A stretch of DNA of 64,000 nucleotides from Strongylocentrotus purpuratus (lineage: Eukaryota > Echinodermata > Echinoidea > Camarodonta > Strongylocentrotidae), in NCBI RefSeq assembly GCF_000002235.5, contig NW_022145597.1, positions 26,490,423-26,554,422 on the forward strand, given 5' to 3'. The notes under the pieces are model-generated. The model worked only from the letters and a program-made list of their open reading frames with translations, was not told the DNA's origin and did not search any database. Position numbers and translations under genes: made by a program. This document shows, one piece after another, positions 11,214 to 20,899 of the stretch. How positions within the stretch are numbered: position 1 is the first letter of the stretch; each line of letters opens with the position of its first letter.

Positions 11214-12037
11214 TTAAACATTTGCCTCAATTTCATTTAACTGGAGGCAGGTCTGGTGTTCAGGTATTGCATATGAAGTGGCAATGACATCTCCAGACGT
11301 TGCATCAGAAGAACCAATCTCCGTATCCTTATCACGTGTCTTGTCGTTGCCATGGTATCCTTCATTTACAATTCCATTCGGTAAAATAACATTTTCCTCC
11401 ATGTTCCCATCGAGATTCACTCCAGTTGATCCCCGACCACTGCTGGTCCGGACGACACCCTCTTGTCCGTTCTGTAGTGTTTTGGATGCCTTTGGCTCAC
11501 TTGCATTGCCATTCGGTTGGGTCGCCGTGTTGAGGGCGCCCTTCTCTGGCTTCCGAAGATTACATGTCTTTGGACAGAGAAGCTTATAGACAAACGGTCG
11601 GAAGGCTTCCTGTTTCAGCGCGTATATGACAGGGTTTAAGCATGTGTTCAGGTAGAGTATCAATATGGCAGAATAGAACAAGACATTACTCACACGCGCA
11701 CTGACTTGCGTGTGCCCGCCATTTATAAGCCAGAGAAATACCGCAAAGAAGTAACCATAATGCACTATGAAGGACAGAACCACTCGGGATAACGATTTCA
11801 AGACTTGAATTCGCTGCTTCCATCTGCGCGCTTGCTCTTCTCCCTGCAGTTGCTTGGTTGTGGGGTTAAACCAAATCACTTTCAAGATGGCGACGTACAT
11901 CAAGACAAGTAGGATGATAGGAAGCACATAGGCGAATGTAATGAAGATAATCATTGATTTTCTTAAACCAGGGTCGCTGTAAGCTTGAAAGACATCCCGG
12001 CTTCCACCCGCAAGGAATACTGGAATCATTGTCAAAC
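11214..12037 (-). CDS. Receptor 2 exon 3 (ECL2, TM5-TM7, C-tail)
   Basis: It starts after TTGCAG and encodes TM5 to the stop. ICL3 has EEQARRWKQR, TM6 HYGYFFAVFLW and TM7 LNPVIYAL. The hydrophilic tail of about 120 residues contains NEGYHGND and ends EIEANV. Confidence 0.9.
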
Positions 12038-13487
12038 CTGCAACTGGAGATTTAAAAAAAACATGAATTGATGAACATATTGAGATTATTCAAACGGTTG
12101 TACGACATGCACTTGCTAATGCGACAATAATGCTCCGCGTTAATTTCTTATACTCATCGGATCCCAAACTTCAACTTCAAACTTCAACCATTGATCCCGC
12201 TCTATAGGCCTACTTGGCCCTAAACCTAACTTCAAACCCAAATGCAAGTGTAACCCTAACACTATAAATTAGAGAAATAAAGCCCGGAGCAATTATTGTC
12301 GCCGGATCAAATATCGGATCACACATAAAAATACGCCTATATTACCTCACTAACAGACAACCGTAAGCTGACAATTCATTCGACGTTGCATCGTCTGATC
12401 GTGGTTTGAAACGTCATCTTTCGTAGATAGTAACTCCTTCGATATTGCAGTAATCTGATAAGATTCAGAAATACTGTTTAAAGTTGTATACAGTTATCAT
12501 AAAGTGTCTGAATTATGGTAGTCAGTTATCCAGAGAGATATGATGATATATCTATGCCATTAAAACTTACTTATCCAAACAAGGCAATTAGCCATCACGG
12601 CCCGCTTCTTCGTTCGATATGGTCTTGATCGGAGTGGATGAACTATCGCCAGGTATCGATCAAGCCCCAGTACAACCAGTGTAGTGAAGGAAGCTACAGA
12701 CACAAACTGAAAGGAAATAAAAAATGAGTGGAGAAACTTATTTTACGATATAATCTAATAATCAACTCCCCCTCCCCTTTTTCCTTTCCCTCACCCCTCT
12801 CTCTGTGTAAAACTCTCTCACACTCTCACTATTTTCCCTTCCTTCCTCCTCTTTCTCCCTCTCTCGCTCAACCCCCTTTATCTCTCTCTCTCTCTCTCTC
12901 TCTCATCTCTCTGGTTATAAAATGAAAAGAACTGTTAACAGTGGCGGATCCAGGGGAATAAAAAGGGGGCACGTGCACCCTACCAAAAAAATATGTTAAA
13001 ATCAGTCCTAAATTCGCCCAAAATGTACTGAAAAACAGGGGCGTGCCCCCCCCCCCCCCGGCCAAAACAAACAAAAAAAATATGCCAATGGCTGACCTTA
13101 AATGGTCCCCCCCTCCAACGGAGCAAAATTTCAAATAAAAAAATTTCGTGACTAAAAAAAAAAAAAAAAAAAAATGTCCTCTTACCCTCCCCCCCCCCCC
13201 GAGTCGTTGCGATATTTTTTGGACCACAAAACAAAAATATATATATGTCCTCTTTCCCACCGTGTGCCCCCCACCCCCCGGCAAGAAATTCCTGGATACG
13301 CCCCTGGTTAAGAGTGTGCCGTAACAATGTATTGTAAATAAGCTTTCCAGCTTTCATGGGTCATCGTGACAAGGTATTACTACATAATTTCTTTTCCTTC
13401 TCCATGTTATAAGACGGTGGGAGAAAAAGAGAAAGATGAGGAGGAAGAATAGGACGATGAGGAGAAGGAGGAAGAGAGAGAGATAGG

Positions 13488-13534
<47 letters not shown>

Positions 13535-14088
13535 ACAACTAATTATCCAAGCTTTTTGCATAGGACCTGATTGGAGGAGGGAGGGGAGGGAAGGGTGGAG
13601 GGGGGAGAAGGGGGTGGTTAAGCCTCTCCTTGAAGCCCCTCCCCTGTATATAACTACATCGCACATGATTGTATTCATGTAAATTCCAAACGAACACTTA
13701 CGATTTGAATGAAAAATAAAGCAGAGGAGACGGATTCACTTCTGATGATCTCGGCGTGGAAGGCGATTTGGCCAAAGAGGAGGATATTACCACCGCTGAC
13801 GATGACGAGGAAAAGAATACCGAGAAATGCCATGTTAGCGATGAAGATGTTGGGAATAGTCCTCATCTGCCGACCGTTCGTGAAGATGATGAGGAGGAGC
13901 AGGATGTTATTGAAGAGACCCCAGATGATGAGGATGATGCTTACGATGACGAACACCAAGGAGGAAGTGGTCATGAAGTCGCAGTCTTCGGGATCGACGA
14001 CGGCCGTAAGGTAGTCCATACAGGTAACGTTCTCCCTGGACGCCGTCATCATCGTCATCGCTGACGTCGACATTTCTTTGGATGACAT
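11214..14088 (-). CDS. Class A (rhodopsin-like) GPCR, receptor 2, three exons
   Basis: Joining 14088-13702, 12706-12571 and 12037-11214 gives 448 residues in frame. Intron positions and phases match receptor 1, so the genes are tandem duplicates. TM1 has N61, TM3 ends DRYLAIVHP (D145-R146-Y147) and TM7 has NPVIY. The same canonical residues are missing: G90 in place of the TM2 Asp, S121 in place of the TM3 Cys, no ECL2 Cys, and HYGY in place of CWxP. The N-terminus carries NVT and the pair Cys23/Cys36, spaced as in receptor 1. The frame opens upstream of 14088 only with a GTG, so the first ATG (MSSKEM) is chosen. The tail ends EIEANV. Ligand unknown. Confidence 0.88.
12571..12706 (-). CDS. 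Receptor 2 exon 2 (TM3, DRY, ICL2, TM4)
   Basis: A 136-bp exon between a TTTCAG acceptor and a GTAAGT donor. It encodes FVSVASF through DRYLAIVHPLRSR to NCLVWI. Cys replaces the first Trp of the TM4 NWLVW seen in receptor 1. Confidence 0.9.
12858..12905. repeat. CT microsatellite in receptor 2 intron 1
   Basis: A run of CTCTCTCT closes a longer pyrimidine-rich tract starting near 12770. It lies upstream (minus sense) of exon 2. Confidence 0.8.
12939..13306. repeat. MITE with CAGNGGCGGATCCAGG ends (hAT-like termini)
   Basis: It begins CAGTGGCGGATCCAGG and ends CCTGGATACGCCCCTG, an inverted pair. The interior holds C14, A21 and C13 homopolymers and three diverged internal units with ATGTCCTCTT or ATATGCCAATG words. 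Related ends occur at 30840, 32953-33236, 62480 and 62616-62984. Superfamily assignment rests only on the CAGGGGCGG end and is tentative. Confidence 0.75.
13440..13535. repeat. GA microsatellite in receptor 2 intron 1
   Basis: GAGGAAG-type purine repeats pass into an uninterrupted AGAGAG run at about 13495-13530. Confidence 0.8.
13702..14088 (-). CDS. Receptor 2 exon 1 (N-terminus, TM1-TM2, start of TM3)
   Basis: It encodes residues 1-129, ends in phase 0 at FFIQI and is followed by a GTAAGT donor. The 25 residues around NGRQMRTIPNIFIANM are nearly identical to receptor 1, while the Ser/Thr/Met-rich N-terminus is diverged. Confidence 0.88.
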
Positions 14089-16431
14089 GGACAACGAGGA
14101 CGACAACGAAAGTGGAGGCGATGTAGAAGTTTCAAACGATGCCGATGGCGATGCTGTTGCCAACACTTTGAGGATGTCACTGTAGACGAGGCAGACGACT
14201 AGGATGTCGACGTTTGGTGCGAGGGCGATTGGTGACGATCATGGTGGACATCATGTCGACAATGATAAGATAGAAGTAAATTTACCAATTTCGACAAGAC
14301 ATTACACGGTCCGATGTTTATCAAAATCCAGAGAACTGCAATGACATGTTAAAGTGCATATTGCTCCTATCTAAACCGAACAAGGGATTGACAATCATTC
14401 TCCTGGTATCAAAGCACCATCCTGGTTTTGTTCATCTCATTCGAAATTAATTTGATTTCACGACAATATTATAAAATCCACGGTAGGATTATACATCCAT
14501 CCATCCAAAGTGTTTACCGTAAACGCGATCTTGCCCAAAATGAAGAGATGTCACAAAATCTAATAACATCAGACAGAAACCACTTACTTCTGTCCATGGT
14601 AGCGGGGATAACCTGCCCCTTAATTAATGATCCAATGATTTATTGACGAGGAGGGTTAGTGTGTTTTCAAGCCATATCCCGAAAGGTTGTTATTAGGAAA
14701 ACGTGTCCAATAAGTAGTCCTGTAAATGAGGTTTAATTTCCCAGCCGAAGAGATGTCCATTGAACACTGACACGAAAGGCTCATTCCAGGCACGAACCGT
14801 TGTTAAAGTGTATTTACATCACGATTGCAACTTCACTTGAACTCACGCAATATACATCTATGATAATCGACGGAGCTTCATCCATTTACACATTTGTTTC
14901 AATATCCCAGTGATTATACCTGTTATGAGGATAGACAGGTAATCTAAACACTGCTGTAAACACAAAATGACCTTTCCCTTATTTCAAGTTTCTATTACAC
15001 ATTCACAAAATATTTGAAAACATGTACTTTGTACTTTTCGTGCCTATTGTTTGATAATAATAACAAAAGAGAGTAACGATCTGATTTCCTGCTGACCCGC
15101 ATTCTTTCGAAAGATCACCTTTACCGCAAATAAAACCTAGCCATCCGATAACTCACTTTTTGTCAGTAACATATTCACAAGGTCAAATAAGGTCGTTTTC
15201 ATGCATTGCCCACGCGAGTATTATATATTATCTCTCAGTCAAATTCGAAGTTTTAATCGTTTCACCATTATGATTATCGGGGAATGTCAAGGCTGTTACT
15301 AACCTAATTCGTTGTTGTTGCATAATTTTGTTTACATTCGCAAACTCCTCTTGTCAAGATGATCAATCCTTTACAATGAGTGCCAACTAAGTGTCCAGTG
15401 TTTGCTTCTATTGAGATTTGAGAAAGCTAATATAACTCTCACAACAGAAAATAATAATAGAAAAAACGAAAACAATTTACATAAAATTGAAAAAAGAAAA
15501 CCAGGGATTATGATACTGAAGGTGTATTTTAAGGAGAAAATTGCATTGGTTTCTCTAAATGAAGTAAGGGAGAGAGAGAGAGAGAGAGAGAGAGCTGGGA
15601 GAGAGAGAGTGAGAGAGTGAGAGAGAGAGAGAGGGAGAGAAAGAGAGACAGAGAGAGACAGAGAGGGAGGGGAGAGAGGGGAGGGAGGAACGGAGAGAGA
15701 GAGAAGGGAGAGTATCAATTTATAGAAGAATTTAAAAAGAAAATATTGACACAAGGAAAATAAATAATTATCAACGATACAGCATTTAAAAGTGTAAAAA
15801 GGTTCATTTAATTGCTCTTCTTATACATTGTAGAACATTCTTTGAAAACAAAACAATGTCAGAGTGTATTAAAAGACCAAATATTACAATGCCTTGAATC
15901 ACTTTAGGTCAGTAAATTCTATTGATATCCGTATGAATTATGGTTTTGGATTTATTTTTTTTTCAGTACGACGTTTAACACATACATGATGGCAAGATTT
16001 ATTATCAATAAATTAAAACATGAATTAGTATCATGTGAAGTGGTTTAAAATTTTGAATGAGAATTAAAGATGTAATTTTCTTAAATGTTGCATAATTAAT
16101 ACAATTCAACTACATAGCCATGATTTACAATAAAAAAATGATGGATTATCATTTGTACTAAAACATACAAATCATTGCATGATCAACTTGCATCAAATAT
16201 ATGCAATCCACTATGATAAAGTTCAAGATATATAAAAATATACAAACTATTATACCATAAACAAGTATAAAACTAAAAATATATAAAAATAGATTATAGT
16301 GCTGCTTATTATTATTGATTGATTTTTAATTTTAATTTTTAATTTTTTAAATTAAATAAATGGTCATAACACTGCCAACAGCTTAGAGCTTCTATATAGT
16401 ATAGCAAGGCCATGATATATATGCACAATAA
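14089..16431. other. Gene-free stretch upstream of receptor 2
   Basis: The first few hundred bases presumably contain the receptor 2 5' UTR and promoter; no element could be pinned down. A GA microsatellite with GAGA, GACA and GGAG variants fills about 15568-15712. The region 15760-16430 is strongly AT-rich with no exon seen. Confidence 0.45.
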
Positions 16432-16677
16432 TATACAAATAATGAATGGTCATGAGTTCAATAGTGCGAATATTTTCATGAGTTGAAAGATTAACATTAT
16501 ACAAATAATGAATGGTTATGAGTTCAATAGTGCGAATATGTTCATGAGTTGAAAGATTAACATTCTATTCAACGAGGCGTCAGCCGAGTTGAATAGAATT
16601 AACGTTAATCTTTCAACGAATGAAAATATTTGCACTATTAAACGAATGAAAAACATTCATTATTTGTTTTATACAAC
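16432..16677. repeat. Inverted-repeat element with a duplicated left end
   Basis: The left terminus (ACAAATAATGAATGG through GAAAGATTAAC) is present twice in tandem, starting at about 16432 and 16500. The right end is its inverse (GTTAATCTTTCAACG ... CATTATTTGTTTTATACAAC). CTATTCAACGAGGCG and GAGTTGAATAG form an inner palindrome. It belongs to a foldback-type family that continues at 16678-17335. Confidence 0.7.
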
Positions 16678-17335
16678 ATCGAAGAAGACCTAATAGAACG
16701 TTAATCAACAAATTATGCTTTACTCCTTATAAAGATAAATTACAGTTCGAGTCAAGCCTTCTCAATTACATGCAGATTGCCTTCGCGTCAGATACACGCA
16801 GGGATACGCGCGCGCACATGCAGCAGAGAGGTACGCAGTCTGCATATAACCAAAAATGCACGGCGCATATAACCAAAAATGCACGACCGTGCAATATACC
16901 ATCTATTGAATATCATGTGACCAACAATCGTCCAATCAAATGACAAGGATCCACGTAGGTGTTGTATAATCTATTCTATTCTATTTAATAGAATTAACGT
17001 TAATCTTTCAACGAATGAAAATATTTGCACTATTGAACGAATGAAAAACATTCATTATTTGTTTTATACAACATCAAAGAAGATCTAATAGAACGTTAAT
17101 CAACAAATTATGCTTTACTCCTTATATTTATTAAAGTTGGAGTCAAGCCTTCTCGATTACATACATTCAGATTGCCTTCGCGTCAGATACACACAGGGAT
17201 ACGGGCACCGCAGAGAGGTACGCAGTCTGCATATAACCAAAAATGCACGGTCGTGCAATATAACATCTATTGAATATCATGTGACCAACAATTCTCCAAT
17301 CAAATGACAAGGATCCATGTAGGTGTTGTATAAAA
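16598..17335. repeat. Tandem duplication of the element's right half
   Basis: About 16598-16965 and 16986-17335 are near-identical copies, each running from GAATTAACGTTAATCTTTC to GTAGGTGTTGTATAA. Both include two ATAACCAAAAATGCACG or AACCAAAAATGCACGGTCGTG words. Unit length is about 370 bp. A related copy appears in the IL-1R-like gene intron at about 24225-24800. Confidence 0.7.
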
Positions 17336-17379
17336 CATATTAATATTAATAATTCGTTCTGGTATAGCACACATTCAAG

Positions 17380-17590
17380 GAGACGCGATAGCTCAGTCGG
17401 TAGAGCAGTGGTCTCGTAATCCAGTGACCCGGGTTCAAACCAAGTCGATGTGCTAGTGCCCTTTGGTAAGGCATTAATCATCATTACCAGGTCCCTCGGA
17501 GAGGACCTAAAGCCGTCGGCTGTGTGGTTGCTTACTTACAAGCATTTATGCTTTCTTAGAAGCCAGGTAAAATAACCACCACCATTCATA
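17380..17590 (+). repeat. tRNA-derived SINE (family B)
   Basis: The head has an intact box A (TAGCTCAGTCGG) and a near-consensus box B (GGTTCAAACC), arranged as in a tRNA. A SINE body with GGTAAGGCATTAATCATCAT and AGGTCCCTCGGAGAGGACCT follows. A reverse copy lies at 26717-26922. The body beyond the tRNA part shows that it is not a functional tRNA gene. Confidence 0.85.
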
Positions 17591-17707
17591 AGGACATGAC
17601 ACACAACACATTATGATATAACGCCCCTACGCGCTTCCAAAGAGCCTTTGAAATTATTACCCTAGCTTAAGCTCTGGCAGCCGTTACCAGCGCACAGTGC
17701 ATTTCAG

Positions 17708-17877
17708 GAAATAATCCTACCAGGAACACATTTACCTCACCTGGGTGGAGAGAGGCAAATGTAGATTAACGTCTTGCCAAAGGACGTTAGTGTTGTGACA
17801 GGGATACAGACCCTGTACCTTGTGGTTCAACCGTTCACAGTCCCAGAGACTTATCCACTGGACCACAACACCTCTAC
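17708..17877 (-). repeat. tRNA-derived SINE (family A), partial
   Basis: On the minus strand it reads AGAGGTGTTGTGGTCCAGTG, then a degenerate box B, then CATTTGCCTCTCTCCACCCAGG. This is the same internal order as 24812-25140. The 3' region is shortened. Confidence 0.75.
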
Positions 17878-18094
17878 ATATGAATTCAATATATGATTCA
17901 ATACAATAACCATTGATGGTCATACCAACCCAAAATAAATACTTGAGATTTCATACTGTGTTTAAACTCAAAGACCCTATCTGAAGACAATATTACTTTA
18001 TATCAATGGAAAGCTCAATGAATGTAGAATACAAATATATAAACAAATATATGTATATTAGCCCTTTCAGTATTGCACAAAAGCAAATTAAAAC

Positions 18095-18411
18095 CTGGGG
18101 AGTGTTTCACAAAGATCCTAAGTTGAACTTATCTCTAAGTTGAACTTAAAAAATATAGAAAGCCATTAGCATCTTTGAACATATTTTGTAAAAGTTATTT
18201 TGAAAGGCATTAATTGTTTATTCAAATCATTCATATTTGCTATCATCAAGGAGATTTCATGTTCTGGATGTGGAATTTATAAAAAGTCGAAAATACTTGA
18301 ATTTCTGCTTTTGAATATATTTCATTTTAAGACTCCAATGGTTGTCCATAATTTTTAAGTCCCAACTTAGAGTTAAGTTCTACTTAGGATCTTTGTGAAA
18401 CACCCCCCTGG
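18095..18411. repeat. MITE with CTGGGGAGTGTTTCACAAAG ends (copy 1)
   Basis: The left end CTGGGGAGTGTTTCACAAAG and the right end CTTTGTGAAACACCCCCCTG are inverted. They are extended inward by TCCTAAGTTGAACTTA against TAAGTTCTACTTAGGA. A second family member with the same termini is at 21906-22162. Confidence 0.8.
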
Positions 18412-18832
18412 TGATATAACAAGTGGACCACATCGGCTCGCCTACATAGCTGAGGCAATGAGCTATACCCAATTAATGCAAAGTCATTGTGAATATGCAT
18501 ACTCTACGTAAGATGATGTCATCAAGTTGATAGCTAGTTTTTAGGTTGACAACTTCTGATTTTCAATTCTTTAGATTTTGAATTTACAGAGGGCTGTTAC
18601 TCTTCTGACAGACATTATTATTATTATTATTATTGTAATCTATGGCTTATAAGCTTTCTGTTGATAAATAATTCATCTATTTAATTTTTTCACTTCCAAC
18701 AGGGTCTTTGAATTGCATTCCATCTCATATAACATCATTTTCACATTTGTTTCATATATATATATATATATATATATACTTAGATTAGGTCTATACCTCC
18801 GTACAGTGCTCAATGCTTATGGGCAGAGCAAA

Positions 18833-18984
18833 ATATATATTGGATAAGGCAGACTAATGGAGCATGGTTGCAACTCCGAGTTTCACGCCTTGCGAGCGAT
18901 CATCAGGCAACTGATGATCGCTCGCAAGGCGTGAAACTCGGAGTTGCAACCATGCTCCATTAGTCTGCCTTATCCAATATATAT
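18833..18984. repeat. Perfect 74-bp-arm hairpin with GCAA loop
   Basis: Bases 18833-18906 are the exact reverse complement of 18911-18984, with only GCAA (18907-18910) between them. Microsatellite AT tracts flank it on both sides. No diverged positions were found in the arms by eye. It is either a very young snap-back duplication or an actively corrected palindrome; in RNA the loop would be a GNRA tetraloop. Confidence 0.9.
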
Positions 18985-19070
18985 ATATATATATAAATAT
19001 ATATATACATATGTATTGAATACTACTTTCTGTTCACTGTATAAAGGTGAATCTTACTTGTAATCATTAA

Positions 19071-19794
19071 TACCCCATTCACATAAACAGATTTTTCGTA
19101 CAGTCCTTACGAATCGTCAACTCGTAGTCAATCGCAAGCAGCCGTAAATAACTTGCTAGTATCCGTGTTATATAGAAGAGGCAAATTTTTTTGACATGTC
19201 AAAAAATGTTCATACGATTGTCCACGGATTTATTTTCCGTAATTTACTTATAACAATCCGTAAGTATCGTTAAACGCTCCTAAACCGCTCACAACAACAC
19301 CATCTGTAAACTGCTCACAAGAATCTGTAAATGACTTGTAACAAAAATTTTAACGATTTGTTACGGTCAGTTTACGATTTGTTTACGTATTATTTCTAGT
19401 TATAACAAGCACTTTCCATGTAGTTATGAGTACTTTCCAATAGATACGTATAATTTACGTATTCTTACCTATTGTTTACGATTTGGGGAAAGGTATAAAA
19501 GCTGCAAAATCGTAAGGACTTGTAAATACTTGCAACTAACTTGTAATTATTTGTAACAACACGTAAACAGGTCGTAAAATGCCCGTTAGTTGCTCGTAGT
19601 CATCCACGACAACTCATGACAAATACATCGTAATAACTCGAATTAATCCGTAATAAATCTTAAATAGCTCATATTAACTCGTAACAACTCTGAAATTGGT
19701 CGTAAAAGTGGCCAAATCGTAAGGATCTGTGAAAGATCCGTGAATTTGTGCGATCCGTAAGAGCTCATAAGAAAAAGTGAATGTGAAGGGGGTA
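19071..19794. repeat. Inverted-end element filled with CGTAA-type short words
   Basis: The ends TACCCCATTCACATAAAC and its counterpart GTGAATGTGAAGGGGGTA are imperfect inverted repeats. The 700-bp interior is unusually dense in CGTAA, TTACG, CTCGTAAC and CTTGTAA words spaced roughly 10-12 bp apart, in both orientations. No coding frame was seen. Confidence 0.65.
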
Positions 19795-19907
19795 TAAGGT
19801 AAACTTTACATTTTTAAACACGATTGTAGTGAAAGCATGATAGTAATGTTGTTGATCTCACACTTACATGCAATGGTAGTACATACATGAATAGTTATTA
19901 GGTGTGT

Positions 19908-20025
19908 GTGGGAGACAGAGACAGAGACAGAGACAGAGACAGACAGAGACAGAGAGAGAGAGGGGAAGTGGGAGAGAGAGAGAGAGAGAGAGGAAGGGGG
20001 AGTGGGAGAGAGAGAGAGAGAGAGA
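19908..20025. repeat. GA/GACA microsatellite
   Basis: GAGACA hexamer repeats (about 8 units) pass into GAGAGA runs interrupted by GGGGAAGTGG. Confidence 0.85.
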
Positions 20026-20269
20026 TACCTAATGCCCTCAAACTCTATAATGATGTGTAACAAAATATTGCAAGCTAATACATATCTAAACAATCTACAT
20101 ATTCAAAGCACATGTGATAATATACAAAACTATATATATAAACATATATACCAGTAGCTTTGAACGTTCAGTATAAGTTTGGTTTGACCCTGTATTAACT
20201 TATTTCCCATCATTATAAAAACCCAAGATTATCTCTAATTTGTGATCCGACACATGGCAATGAATAGAC

Positions 20270-20899
20270 TTACACTACCATTGAAGCTACATTTCCAGCA
20301 TGACTAGCAACTAATCGTTTAGGCGGCATTTTCAAAAGAAGTCTTTTCTCATACTTTTCCCTCTGCTTCTTCGTCTTCATCTCCCTCTTCTTTCTCTCCC
20401 CTTCTTCCTGGTCCTCGATAAGCTGATCACTATCTCCATCTCTACGAGTCATCCTCATGCCATTGTTGCTATGGCAGGCAAGTGTGCCTTCATCATCATT
20501 TGTACTGTTGATACTCGTGTTACTGTCGATAGGCATTTCTCCAGTACCACACCCAGAGACATTGCTAGGCAGCTCTTCTGTGCTACTCCCACTCACATTG
20601 TTGCTAAGCATTTGTCCTAGGCCACTCCCACTCACATCGTTGTTTGGCATCTCTCCAAGGCCACTCCCACTGCTGCCATTGCCATGCACTCCTTCTGGGC
20701 TACTCCCACTGATGCTATTACCAAGCTGGTTCTCAGAGGAACCAGCATCTTCCATCTCCTGCCAGGTGATGCAGGGACACACCCTCACGATCTCGGCCAG
20801 ACGCCGGTGTCGCTTGAAATGCTCCCTGGTGACGCCTCGGTAGAGGATCGGGATGATTCGACTTCTCTTCCTTAGAGTCTGGTCAGCTGCCAAATCAGT
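20270..20899 (-). CDS. IL-1R-like exon 9 (TIR end and long tail)
   Basis: The acceptor ACCTAG after a C-rich tract (20900-20917) gives phase 0 and the best TIR alignment (TDLAADQTLRKRSRIIPILY). After the TIR come about six degenerate copies of a VSGSGLGEMPSN-like unit, then a basic stretch (GERKKREMKTKKQREKYEKR). The frame stops at TAA, but those bases overlap a perfect GTAAGT donor (20273-20268). A further 3' exon in some transcripts therefore cannot be excluded. Confidence 0.82.
   Translation of the reverse strand, partial: TDLAADQTLRKRSRIIPILYRGVTREHFKRHRRLAEIVRVCPCITWQEMEDAGSSENQLGNSISGSSPEGVHGNGSSGSGLGEMPNNDVSGSGLGQMLSNNVSGSSTEELPSNVSGCGTGEMPIDSNTSINSTNDDEGTLACHSNNGMRMTRRDGDSDQLIEDQEEGERKKREMKTKKQREKYEKRLLLKMPPKRLVASHAGNVASMVV

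Noticed and set aside
12868..13357. Gly-rich minus-strand frames
   Set aside because: They run through C/A homopolymers of a MITE and carry no protein-like features.
17380..17460. Functional tRNA gene
   Set aside because: Boxes A and B are present, but the acceptor stem does not close and a SINE body follows; other copies of the same body exist in the window.
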